A stretch of DNA of 39,031 bases. It comes from Micromonospora arida (GTDB taxonomy: Bacteria; Actinomycetota; Actinomycetes; Mycobacteriales; Micromonosporaceae). Below are positions 20,556 through 28,853 of this stretch, piece after piece. The DNA lies in assembly GCF_003857035.1 (NCBI RefSeq), contig NZ_QGSY01000258.1:1-39031 (forward strand), read 5' to 3'. Within the stretch, counting starts at the first letter, position 1. Each line of letters starts with the position of its first letter. The notes under the pieces are model-generated. The model worked only from the letters and a program-made list of their open reading frames with translations. It ran no database searches and was not told where the DNA came from. Both the position numbers and the translations under genes were made by a program.

Positions 20556-22901
20556 TCACCGCCGCGCGGGTGCCGAGTCGGACGGGTCGAGGGAGAGGAA
20601 CTCCTCCTCTTCCTGAGCCAGGTGCAGGCGGAGCACGGCGTCCAACCCGTAGAGGGTGGCCAGCAGGTCGGGGATCTGGTCCGTGCGTAGCCGACCATCC
20701 TCGGTCTGCGCGAGCTGGGCACCGAGCAGGTCGACCTGGCGGCGGATCTCCACGTGCGCCCGACTCATCGTCGAGGTCGCTTCATCGCTGCCCAGCGGGG
20801 AGGCCAGCGCGGGGTAGAGCTCCCGCTCCTCGGCGGCCTCGTGCGGCAACACCTGGTCGGTCAACCGGCGGTGCGTCTCCCGTACCGCCGGCAGGCACCT
20901 CGGCGAGGCCGGATCGGTGGCGACCAGGTCGGCGGTGTCGCGCAGCCCGGCCAGAACGTCGCGTACCGCCTGGTGCTCCCCGGCGAAGCGGGCGAGCAGC
21001 TCCCGGGTGCGCGGTGGGACGTCACGGCGGCGCAACCCACCGCCGAGTGCCCGCAACGCGTTGAGGATGACCAGCACGTCGATGCCCTCCTGGAGGAACG
21101 CGCCAGCGACCGGGGGCAGCCGGCCGGCCGCCGCCGCGAACATCGCCAGCACCGCCAGCCCCATCCCGACGGTGGCGCTCTGCACGGCGATGCGCCGGGC
21201 GTACCGGGCGATCTCCACCGCGTCGGCGAGCCGGTCCAGCCGGTCCACGGTGAGCACCGCGTCGGCCACGTCCGCCGACGCGCTCGCGCCGGTCGCGCCC
21301 ATCGCCACGCCCACGTGCGCCTGAGCCAGTGCCGGTGCGTCGTTCACCCCGTCGCCGACCATCACGGTGACCGCCCGGTCGGCTTCGGCCCGTACCCGGT
21401 TCACCTTCTCCTGCGGCGTGCAGTGGGCGAGTACGTCGTCCACGCCGACCGCCTCGGCGACCTGAGCGGCGGTGGCCGGCCGGTCACCGGTGACCATCAC
21501 GATGCGCCGCAGCCCTGCCGCGCGCAGCCGGCGTACGGTTCGGCGGGCGTCGGGGCGTACCGGGTCCTCCAGCAGGATCGCGCCGAGCGGGCCGTCGTCG
21601 TCGCTGACCCACACCGCCGACCAACCGGCCAGCTCGGTGCGGGCCCGCGCCCGGTCCGCCCACTCCGGCAACTCGCCCGTGAACTGACCGACATTGACCA
21701 ACCGGCCGTCGATCCGGCCGCTGACCCCTCGGCCCGGCTCCTCGGTCACATCGGTCGGCTCGGTCAGCGCCAGCCCGCTCTCCCGGGCCTGCCGGACCAG
21801 CGCGGCGGCCAGCACGTGTGGGGAGAGCTGTTCGACCGAGGCGGCCAGCCGCAGCACCTCGTTCCGGTCGCCGCCGGGGGCGACGATCGTTTCGGCGGCA
21901 CGCGGGCGGCCGGCGGTGAGCGTGCCGGTCTTGTCCACCAGCAGGGTACAGGCCCGGCCGAGCAGTTCCAGCGAGCCGCCATCGCGGATCAGCACACCGC
22001 GCCTTGCCACCCGGGACAGCCCGGACACGATCGCGATCGGGGTGGCCAACAGCAGCGGGCAGGGGGTGGCCACCACCAGCACCGACACCGCCCGGACCAC
22101 GTCGCCGGAGAGCAGCCACGCCAACCCGGCCAGAACCAGCGTGAACGGCACGAACGCGGCGGCGTACCGGTCCGCCAACCGGACCATCGGGGCCTTGTGG
22201 GCGGTGGCCTCCTCGGCCAGCCGGACGATTCCGGCGTAGGTGCTCTGCGCCGCGCTCTTCGTCGCCCGCATGCCGAACCCGGCTCCGGCGTTGACCACGC
22301 CGCTGGCCACCGCCTCACCGGCCGTCCGCTGGACCAGCCGCGACTCCCCGGTCACCACCGACTCGTCCAGGGTGGCCGCGTCGTCGATGGTCCCGTCGAC
22401 CGGCACCACGTCCCCCGGGCCGACCAGCAACCGGTCCTCCACCGCCACCCGGTCCAGCGGCACCACCTCGATCGCGCCGCCAGGCCCACGCCGACGTGCG
22501 GTACGCGGAGCGCGCTCCAGCAGGGCCCGCAGGTCGCGGGTGGCCCGGCGCTGCGCGTACGCCTCCAATGACCGTCCGGTCGCCACCATCACCGCGATCA
22601 CCGCCCCGGCCAGGTACTCCCCGACCCCGAGCGCGCCGGCCAGGGCAAGCACGGCGATCACGTCCACGCCGAAGTGCCGGTGCCAGAACGCCCGCAACAT
22701 CGACCAGACGGCGGGCAGCAGAGCAACCACCGTGACGGCCGCCCAGATCAGGTCGGCTGCGCCGGCCCGGCCGGCGATCCGCAGCACCGCACCCGCCAGC
22801 ACTGCGGCGGTGAGCCCGACCAGCGGCGCCCACGCCCACCAGCGGCGGGTACGGCGTCGGGCCGGCTGCTCCGGCACACACTCGGTCGCCTCCGTCCTCA
22901 C
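20556..22901 (-). CDS. P1B-5-type metal-transporting ATPase with C-terminal hemerythrin-like domain
   Basis: A 781-residue membrane pump. ATPase motifs are TGES (184-187), the metal-site helix TPCP (279-282), the phosphorylation site DKTGT with Asp323, MVTGDRP and GDGVNDAP. The metal-binding sixth helix has QEGID (604-608), matching the Q-E-G-x-D pattern reported for P1B-5 pumps, which carry Fe2+/Ni2+ (Sinorhizobium Nia, Acidothermus pump; recalled). There is no N-terminal HMA domain. The usual SEHP reads SPHV (360-363). The C-terminal domain (about 632-781) has His/Glu positions of a di-iron hemerythrin: H643, H677, H687, E691, H716, H760 and E764. The GTG start lacks a strong ribosome site. 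A DevR-like box lies 141 bp upstream in the divergent region. Confidence 0.9.
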   Translation of the reverse strand: MRTEATECVPEQPARRRTRRWWAWAPLVGLTAAVLAGAVLRIAGRAGAADLIWAAVTVVALLPAVWSMLRAFWHRHFGVDVIAVLALAGALGVGEYLAGAVIAVMVATGRSLEAYAQRRATRDLRALLERAPRTARRRGPGGAIEVVPLDRVAVEDRLLVGPGDVVPVDGTIDDAATLDESVVTGESRLVQRTAGEAVASGVVNAGAGFGMRATKSAAQSTYAGIVRLAEEATAHKAPMVRLADRYAAAFVPFTLVLAGLAWLLSGDVVRAVSVLVVATPCPLLLATPIAIVSGLSRVARRGVLIRDGGSLELLGRACTLLVDKTGTLTAGRPRAAETIVAPGGDRNEVLRLAASVEQLSPHVLAAALVRQARESGLALTEPTDVTEEPGRGVSGRIDGRLVNVGQFTGELPEWADRARARTELAGWSAVWVSDDDGPLGAILLEDPVRPDARRTVRRLRAAGLRRIVMVTGDRPATAAQVAEAVGVDDVLAHCTPQEKVNRVRAEADRAVTVMVGDGVNDAPALAQAHVGVAMGATGASASADVADAVLTVDRLDRLADAVEIARYARRIAVQSATVGMGLAVLAMFAAAAGRLPPVAGAFLQEGIDVLVILNALRALGGGLRRRDVPPRTRELLARFAGEHQAVRDVLAGLRDTADLVATDPASPRCLPAVRETHRRLTDQVLPHEAAEERELYPALASPLGSDEATSTMSRAHVEIRRQVDLLGAQLAQTEDGRLRTDQIPDLLATLYGLDAVLRLHLAQEEEEFLSLDPSDSAPARR

Positions 22902-23042
22902 CTGCGCATCGTCGCAGCACTGGGCCGCCACCGGCCGGACACGAGGGTTTTCGCCAGCCAAGCGGCAATCATCTGCGGCGGACCGCACGATGCCCGGACG
23001 GGCGGCGGGTCGGGGCGATGGGCGTAACGACCCGGCGGGGTC

Positions 23043-23056
23043 GGGACCTGCGGCCC
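23043..23056 (+). promoter_or_regulatory. DevR/DosR-type box GGGACCTGCGGCCC
   Basis: GGGACCTGCGGCCC lies between the P-type ATPase (minus) and the nitroreductase (plus), 95 bp before the latter's ATG. Over 20 bp it agrees with the mycobacterial DosR consensus (TTSGGGACTWWAGTCCCSAA, recalled) at 13 positions. It differs from the box at 26609-26622 at one position of the 14-bp core. Confidence 0.7.
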
Positions 23057-23151
23057 CTGCGCGACGGCACCGGATGCCACAGGATGAGGCGGCAACCCGG
23101 TACAGCACCGCGTCGTGAGGCACGATGAGCAGAGACGGAAAGGTCGTGACC

Positions 23152-24147
23152 ATGAGTCAGGAAAGTCAGCTGACCACCGCGCTGGCGGAGGCCGCCGCCA
23201 CAGCCGGCCACGCCCCCTCGGTGCACAACACCCAGCCGTGGCGTTGGCGGGTGCTGCCCGACGCGCTGGAGCTGCGCTCGGTCGCCGACCGGCAGCTCGC
23301 CGCCAGCGATCCCGAGGGTCGACTGCTCGCGATCAGTTGCGGCACCGCCCTGCACCACGCCCGACTGGCGCTGGCCGCCGAAGGGTGGCGCGCCGTGGTG
23401 GAACGGCTGCCCGACCCGGCCGACAGCGAGCTACTGGCCCGGCTGACCGACCTCAGCCACACCACGGCCGACCCGGACGCCATGCGCATGGTGCAGTGCA
23501 TGCAGGTCCGGCACACCGACCGGCGGCCGGTCAGCGACGAGCCGGTGCCGCCCACCGCGATCGAGGAGATCAGCCGGGCGGTCACCGCCGAGGGTTGTCG
23601 GTTGCAGATCCTCGACCGCGACGAGATGTTGGAGCTGGCCGCCACCGCCGGGCACGCCGACACGGTCGAGGCCGAGGATCCGGAGCTGCGCGCCGAGCTG
23701 GCGTACTGGACCAGCCGGGCCGGCGAGGGCACCGGCCTGCCCGCCGAGGTGCTGCCCGAGCAGCCTGCGCAGACCACCGTGCCGGGCCGCGACTTCGGCC
23801 GTCCCGGCAGCCTGCCGGTGGGCCCGGGCCACGACCGGATGGCGGTGTACGCGATGCTGCACGGCGACGAGGACGAGCGGGACAGTTGGCTGCGCGCCGG
23901 CGAGGCGCTCTCCGCCGGTTGGCTGACCGCCACTCGGCTTGGCGTGTCCGTGGTGCCGCTCAGCGCGGTGGTGGAGGTGCCGGGCACCCGGCAGACCTTG
24001 CGTCAGATGCTCTCCGGGATCGGCTTCCCGTACATCGCGTTGCGGTTGGGCATCGCGGACCCGACGCAGGCGGGCCCGCCGCACACGCCGCGGCTGGCCA
24101 CCGCGCAGGTGGTCGACACCTCCGCGGTCCGGGGCGAGCACGGTTGA
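23152..24147 (+). CDS. Acg-family nitroreductase-like protein
   Basis: A 331-residue protein of the Acg/Rv3131 family of nitroreductase-like proteins. The hallmark APSVHNTQPWRWRV lies near the N-terminus, with the VRHTDRRPVSD segment further on and a C-terminal half resembling an FMN-binding nitroreductase lobe (RDFGRP, GWLTATRLGVSVVPLS). M. tuberculosis Acg (Rv2032) is thought to sequester FMN rather than reduce substrates (recalled), so reductase activity is uncertain. ATG 23152 follows GGAAAGG; ATG 23125 is an alternative. The DevR-type box upstream, and the DevS-like kinase 40 bp downstream on the same strand, place it in a DevR regulon. Confidence 0.9.
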   Translation: MSQESQLTTALAEAAATAGHAPSVHNTQPWRWRVLPDALELRSVADRQLAASDPEGRLLAISCGTALHHARLALAAEGWRAVVERLPDPADSELLARLTDLSHTTADPDAMRMVQCMQVRHTDRRPVSDEPVPPTAIEEISRAVTAEGCRLQILDRDEMLELAATAGHADTVEAEDPELRAELAYWTSRAGEGTGLPAEVLPEQPAQTTVPGRDFGRPGSLPVGPGHDRMAVYAMLHGDEDERDSWLRAGEALSAGWLTATRLGVSVVPLSAVVEVPGTRQTLRQMLSGIGFPYIALRLGIADPTQAGPPHTPRLATAQVVDTSAVRGEHG

Positions 24148-24187
24148 CGGTCTCGGCCAGAAAAGTCACCGGCGCTACCATCGCCCG

Positions 24188-25918
24188 GTGACCAGCAGCG
24201 CGCCGCAACCCCCTCGGGAATCGCCAGCGACCCCATCGCTCGGGCTGAGCCCTCTGTCGCGGGTCCGCCTCGACGAGCTGTTGCAGGAGATGCTGGTCCG
24301 GGTCGGCGAGGTGATGACCAGCCGGGAGCGCCTGCGGGCCCTGCTCGACGCGGTGGTCGGCATCGGCACCAACCTGGATCTGCGCACCACCCTGCAACGC
24401 ATCGTGCAGGCGGCCTGCGAGTTGGTCGGCGCCCGGTACGGCGCGCTCGGCGTGGTCGGTCCGGACCGGCTGCTGCACGACTTCATCGTCCACGGCATCA
24501 CGCCCGAGCAGCACGAGCGGATCGGCGACCTGCCGCACGGGCGGGGCGTGCTCGGCCTGCTCATCGACGATCCCCGGCCGCTGCGGATGCCCGACATCAC
24601 GCAGCACCCCCGCTCCTACGGGTTCCCGGCCAACCACCCGCCCATGCACAGCTTCCTGGGCGTGCCGGTCCTCATCCGCGACCAGATCTTCGGCAACCTC
24701 TACCTGGCGGAGAAGCAGGGCGGCGCGGAGTTCACCGAGGACGACGAGGAGATCGTCGTCGCGCTCGCCGCCGCCGCCGGCGTGGCCATCGAGAACGCCC
24801 GCCTGTACGCCCTGGCGCACCGGCGGGAACGCTGGCTCGCCGCCACCGCCGAGATCACCACGGTGCTGCTGGGCGAGGTACGCCGTACCGACGCGTTGGC
24901 GTTGGTCGCCCGCCGAGCCCGCGAGGTCGCCGAGGCCGAACTGGCGCTGGTGCTGCTCTACGACACCGACACCGAGCAGTTCTCCGTGGATGTGGTCGAC
25001 GGCCCCGACGAGCAGGCCCACGCGCTCGTCGGCGCGGTCCTGCCCGCCGCCGACACCAGCTTCGGCGCGGCGGTCGCCGAGGGCCGGCACGACCAGGTGG
25101 ACGACCTGGCGCACGCCGCGCCGTGGCCGGCGCTGCTGCACACCGGCCCGGCGATGATCTCGCCACTCACCACCGCCGAGACCCTGCACGGCGTGCTGAT
25201 CGTGGCGCACCGGCCGGAGCGCGGCGGTGGCGCCAGCGAGGAGGACCTGACGCTGCTGGGCAGCTTCGCCGGGCAGGCCGCGCTGGCCATGGAACGGGCG
25301 CGCGGCCAGGAGGAACGGGAACTGCTGGTGGTCCTGGAGGACCGCGAGCGGATCGCCCGCGACCTGCACGACGTGGTGATCCAACGACTCTTCGCCACCG
25401 GCCTGCAACTGCAGAGCGCCGCCCCGATGGCCCGCCCGGAGCTGGCCAAGCGGATCAACGCGGCGGTCGACGATCTGGACGCCACCATCCGCGACATCCG
25501 CCGGACGATCTTCGAGTTGCGTACGCCGATGACCTCGGAGCTGCGCACCGAGATCCGGGCGGCGGTCGAGGCCGCCGCCGAAGCGCTGGGCTTCAAGCCG
25601 CACCTGGAGCTTTCCGGGCCGGTGGACAGCGCCGTGCCGGACGCCATCCGCCCGGACCTCACCGCCGTGCTGCGCGAGGCGCTGTCAAACGTGGTCCGAC
25701 ACGCGCAGTGCACCCGCGTCGACGTCGCCGTACGCGTCGACTCCGGCCAGCTCACCGTGACGGTCACCGACAACGGGGTGGGCTGCGACCCGGCCGCCGC
25801 CCGGGGTGGCCTGGTCAACCTGCGCGAACGCGCCAGCCGCCTCGACGGCACCTTCACAGTCACCGCGGCCGAGTCGCACGGCACCGAGGTGTGCTGGGCC
25901 GTGCCGCTGCGCGACTGA
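24188..25918 (+). CDS. devS: DevS/DosT-like GAF-GAF sensor histidine kinase
   Basis: A 576-residue cytoplasmic sensor kinase, about the length of M. tuberculosis DevS. Two GAF domains (about 64-207 and 230-372) precede a HisKA_3 domain (RERIARDLHDVVIQRLF, His394) and an HATPase (NVVRHAQ, VTDNGVGCD, GGLVNLRERA). GAF-1 has the DevS-type GDLPHGRGVLGLLIDDPRPLR. His150 (NHPPMHSFLG) and Tyr172 (GNLYLAEK) lie where DevS has the heme ligand His149 and distal Tyr171. A heme-based O2/NO/CO sensor is therefore likely, but not proven. There is no membrane segment. The GTG start has a weak ribosome site. It follows the Acg gene by 40 bp, and its partner regulator is encoded convergently, 15 bp away. Confidence 0.9.
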   Translation: MTSSAPQPPRESPATPSLGLSPLSRVRLDELLQEMLVRVGEVMTSRERLRALLDAVVGIGTNLDLRTTLQRIVQAACELVGARYGALGVVGPDRLLHDFIVHGITPEQHERIGDLPHGRGVLGLLIDDPRPLRMPDITQHPRSYGFPANHPPMHSFLGVPVLIRDQIFGNLYLAEKQGGAEFTEDDEEIVVALAAAAGVAIENARLYALAHRRERWLAATAEITTVLLGEVRRTDALALVARRAREVAEAELALVLLYDTDTEQFSVDVVDGPDEQAHALVGAVLPAADTSFGAAVAEGRHDQVDDLAHAAPWPALLHTGPAMISPLTTAETLHGVLIVAHRPERGGGASEEDLTLLGSFAGQAALAMERARGQEERELLVVLEDRERIARDLHDVVIQRLFATGLQLQSAAPMARPELAKRINAAVDDLDATIRDIRRTIFELRTPMTSELRTEIRAAVEAAAEALGFKPHLELSGPVDSAVPDAIRPDLTAVLREALSNVVRHAQCTRVDVAVRVDSGQLTVTVTDNGVGCDPAAARGGLVNLRERASRLDGTFTVTAAESHGTEVCWAVPLRD

Positions 25919-25933
25919 CTCCCGCGACCCGGG

Positions 25934-26572
25934 TCAGGGCGCCTTGCCGAGCAGACGCGTGGCCAGAACGGCGGCCTGCGTGCGGCGCTCCAGGCCCAGC
26001 TTGGCCAGGACGCTGGAGACGTAGTTCTTCACCGTCTTCTCCGCCAGGAACATCCGACCGGCGATCTCCCGGTTGGTCAGCCCCTCGGCCACGTACTCCA
26101 GGATCCGCCGCTCCTGCTCGGTGAGCGACTTCAGCTCGCGCGGCTGCTCGACGCCGTTGCGGATGCGCTCCAGCACCCGGGTGGTGATCGCCGGGTCGAG
26201 CAGCGACTGCCCGGCCGCGACGCGACGCACCGCGTCGACCAGATCGGTGCCACGGATCTGCTTGAGCACGTACCCGGCGGCACCCGCCATGATCGCCGCG
26301 AACAGCGCCTCGTCGTCCTCGTACGAGGTGAGGATCAGCCCCTTGATGGACGAGTCGACGGCGCGGACGTCGCGACACACGTCGATGCCGTTGCCGTCCG
26401 GCAGCCGCGCGTCGAGGATCGCCACGTCGGGCCGCAGCGCCGGGATGCGGCGGGCCGCCTCCTGCGCCGAGCCGGACTCGCCGACCACCTCGATGTCGCC
26501 GCTGCTCTGCAACAGGTCGGCGAGGCCACGGCGGACGACCTCATGGTCGTCGAGGAGGAACACACGGATCAT
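25934..26572 (-). CDS. devR: DevR/DosR-like NarL-family response regulator
   Basis: A 212-residue response regulator. The receiver domain has the acidic pair DDH (8-10), phosphoacceptor Asp54 (AILDARLPDGNG), the TS of LILTSYEDDEA and Lys of YVLKQIRG. The LuxR-type helix-turn-helix reads LTNREIAGRMFLAEKTVKNYVSSVLAKLGLERRTQAAV, which I recall as nearly the same in M. tuberculosis DevR. It should bind GGGACNTNCGGCCC-like sites. One such site lies 37 bp before its start and another 54 bp further on, so self-activation is likely. The gene faces devS tail to tail, unlike the usual devR-devS operon. Confidence 0.93.
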   Translation of the reverse strand: MIRVFLLDDHEVVRRGLADLLQSSGDIEVVGESGSAQEAARRIPALRPDVAILDARLPDGNGIDVCRDVRAVDSSIKGLILTSYEDDEALFAAIMAGAAGYVLKQIRGTDLVDAVRRVAAGQSLLDPAITTRVLERIRNGVEQPRELKSLTEQERRILEYVAEGLTNREIAGRMFLAEKTVKNYVSSVLAKLGLERRTQAAVLATRLLGKAP

Positions 26573-26608
26573 CCCTCTTTTCTACAGGCTGCCCGTGGCC
26601 CACCGCAC

Positions 26609-26622
26609 GGGCCGAAGGTCCC
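26609..26622 (-). promoter_or_regulatory. DevR/DosR-type box proximal to devR
   Basis: On the minus strand the core reads GGGACCTTCGGCCC, 37 bp before the devR ATG. Over 20 bp it matches the mycobacterial consensus at 14 positions, the best of the set. Its centre is 54 bp (about five helical turns) from the box at 26663-26676. Confidence 0.75.
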
Positions 26623-26662
26623 GATCGGCCCGGAGCGAGCGGGCGCTCGGACCCGACTGGTC

Positions 26663-26676
26663 GGGACGTCCGGCCC
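26663..26676 (+). promoter_or_regulatory. DevR/DosR-type box proximal to the second Acg gene
   Basis: GGGACGTCCGGCCC lies 89 bp before the second Acg-family gene. With three flanking bases (GTC) it agrees with the 23043 box at 15 of 17 positions. It shares the divergent 193-bp region with the devR-proximal box. Confidence 0.7.
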
Positions 26677-26765
26677 TGCTCGGCGAGCACCGAACGATGG
26701 AGCGTGAAGGTGCGCCGGCCACCGCGGCACCACCCGCCACCGGCCCAGCGGAGAGGAGCACCGAC

Positions 26766-27740
26766 ATGGACATCGGCTACACCGCAGCCCAGTTGCGGAC
26801 CGCCGCCGTGGACGCGGTCCGGGCACCGTCGTTGCACAACACCCAACCGTGGCGGCTACGGCTGCGCGACGGCGGCATCGAGGTGCTGGCCGACCCGGCC
26901 CGCCGGCTGCCGGCAACCGACCCGAGCGGGTGGGGTGTCCGGATCGCCTGCGGCGCCGCGTTGTTCAACCTGCGGATCGCCCTGGCCGTCGCCGGCATCC
27001 CGGCCCGGGTGCGGCTGCGCCCCGACCCGGCCGAGCCGGACCTGCTGGCCCGGCTGGTACCGGACCTTCCGCGTCGACCCACCCCCGCCGAGCAGACCCT
27101 GTACGGGGCCATCCCGCGCCGATTCAGCAACCGCCTGCCGTTCTGGCCGGACCCTGTGCCGGCCGACGCCCGGTGGCGCCTCGGCGAGGCGGCCCGTGCC
27201 GAGCAGTGCTGGTTGGAGCTGCTGATCGGGGTGAGCGCGGTCTCCGCGTTCGGGGAGATCGCGCGCAGCGCGCACCGGGTGCTGGAGCGCGACCCCGCGT
27301 ACCGGGCCGAACGGGAAGGGTGGCTGCGCCGGGAGTCGACCCCGGACGGTGTGCCCGGCTCGGCCGGAGGTCCGCAGGGCGAGCCGCAGGACGTCCTCCC
27401 CACGCGCGGCTACGGTGGACGCGACCGCGCCCCCGGACGGGACTTCGAACCGGAACCCCTGGTGGGGGTGCTGGGCTCGATGGGCAACACCGCCGTGGAC
27501 CAGGTGATCGCCGGGCAGGCCCTGCAACGCCTGCTGCTCACCGCCACGGACGCCGGACTCAGCGTCTCGATGCTCTCCCAGCCCATCGAGGTGCCCACGG
27601 CGCGGGAACAACTGCGGCTGTCCCTGGGCCGGTTCGGCACACCGCAGATGGCTTTGCGGATCGGGTACGGCCAGCCGGGCCGGCCGACCCCTCGACGTGG
27701 CGTCGACGAGGTGCTGGACCTGCCGGTGGTGTCCGCCTGA
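26766..27740 (+). CDS. Second Acg-family nitroreductase-like protein
   Basis: A 324-residue paralogue of the Acg protein at 23152. It keeps RAPSLHNTQPWRLRL (about 18-32), ACGAALFNLRIALAVAG, PRRFSNRLPFWPDPVP, GRDFEPEPLVGVLG and the C-terminal LSVSMLSQPIEVPTAREQLR. ATG 26766 follows GGAGAGGAG; upstream in-frame codons look non-coding. It is divergent from devR, with two DevR-type boxes between. Mycobacteria also carry several DosR-controlled copies (Rv2032, Rv3127, Rv3131; recalled). FMN binding or storage is more likely than defined substrate reduction. Confidence 0.9.
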   Translation: MDIGYTAAQLRTAAVDAVRAPSLHNTQPWRLRLRDGGIEVLADPARRLPATDPSGWGVRIACGAALFNLRIALAVAGIPARVRLRPDPAEPDLLARLVPDLPRRPTPAEQTLYGAIPRRFSNRLPFWPDPVPADARWRLGEAARAEQCWLELLIGVSAVSAFGEIARSAHRVLERDPAYRAEREGWLRRESTPDGVPGSAGGPQGEPQDVLPTRGYGGRDRAPGRDFEPEPLVGVLGSMGNTAVDQVIAGQALQRLLLTATDAGLSVSMLSQPIEVPTAREQLRLSLGRFGTPQMALRIGYGQPGRPTPRRGVDEVLDLPVVSA

Positions 27741-27755
27741 CCCGCCGGGGCACGG

Positions 27756-28748
27756 TCAGGCGGCGAGCACGGCGGCCTCCACGGTCGGGTCCAGCCCGAT
27801 CGAGCTGCGCTGCGGTCGCCCGGCGCGCGGCGGAACGGCACCGACCTCGCGCAGCCACCGCCAGGTTTCCCCGACGGTCTCGGCCACCGGCCGGCAGGTC
27901 AACCCGGCGGCTTGCGCCCGGGTCACGTCCTGCTCCAGCAACCCCCGGTACGGATGCCCGCGCGGCAGCCAGATCGGCAGGTCGCACCACGGCTGCACCC
28001 CGGCGGCGAGGATCGACGCCGGATCGGTCCACCGCAGCCGGGCGTCCGCGCCGGTGGCGGCCACGCACGCGTCGAGCAGCTCGCCCATCGTGGTCTGCGC
28101 CGGACGACCCACCGCGTTGAACGTGCCGCCCACCTTCCGGGTGCCCGCGTCGAGCATCCACGCCGCGAGGTCGCGGACGTCGACGTACTGCACCGGCAGG
28201 TCGGCCGGCGCGGGGGCGAGCACGTCCCCGCCCCGCTCGACGCGCCGTAGCCACCAGGGCAGCCGACCGATGTCCTCGCCCGGGCCGAGGATCAGGCCGG
28301 CCCGGGCGACCAGCGCGCGCTGACCGAACACCTCCCGCACAGCGCGCTCGGCACCGGCCTTGAGCTGCGGGTAGTCGCCGTCGACGGAGCCCGGGTCGGC
28401 GTCCACCACCGGGGAGTCCTCATGCAACCCCGCCGCGGCCTGGTCGGTGTAGACCGAGCCGCTGGACACGTACACGTAGTGGCCGACCGCGTCGACCAGG
28501 GCGCGGGCGGCGTCGCCGGCGGCCCGCGGCGCACCGTCCCAGGTGTCCACCGCGACATCCCACTCGCCACCGGCCAGCGCGGCCAGGCCGTCCGGCGCGG
28601 TGCGGTCACCCCGCAACCGGTGTACGCCGGACGGCACCGTGCCGTGCATCCCCCGGTTGAACACCGTCACCGACCAGCCGCGGCGCACCGCCTCGGTGAC
28701 AGTGGCCCCGCCCACGAAGCCCGTACCGCCCAGCACCAGCAGTCTCAT
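27756..28748 (-). CDS. NAD-dependent epimerase/reductase (extended SDR)
   Basis: A 330-residue Rossmann-fold protein with LLVLGGTGFVGGATV at the N-terminus (GxxGxxG), VYVSSGSVY, and later YPQLKAGAE, where the usual YxxxK is replaced by Y-P-Q-L-K (Tyr and Lys kept). It resembles the reductase-like NAD-dependent epimerase/dehydratase proteins common in actinomycetes, whose substrates are mostly unknown. ATG 28748 has GGTGGAG just upstream; GTG at 28757 is an alternative. It is convergent with the Acg gene, 15 bp apart, and probably not part of the DevR group. Confidence 0.85.
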   Translation of the reverse strand: MRLLVLGGTGFVGGATVTEAVRRGWSVTVFNRGMHGTVPSGVHRLRGDRTAPDGLAALAGGEWDVAVDTWDGAPRAAGDAARALVDAVGHYVYVSSGSVYTDQAAAGLHEDSPVVDADPGSVDGDYPQLKAGAERAVREVFGQRALVARAGLILGPGEDIGRLPWWLRRVERGGDVLAPAPADLPVQYVDVRDLAAWMLDAGTRKVGGTFNAVGRPAQTTMGELLDACVAATGADARLRWTDPASILAAGVQPWCDLPIWLPRGHPYRGLLEQDVTRAQAAGLTCRPVAETVGETWRWLREVGAVPPRAGRPQRSSIGLDPTVEAAVLAA

Positions 28749-28853
28749 GCGCTCCACCCTGCCGGCGGCCGCCGAAGGACGACACCCCCGTTCACCGGCA
28801 GCGGATCTGCTCGTGGCAGAACCGGAAGGTGGCAGGAGGGTGCGGGCGTTCCT

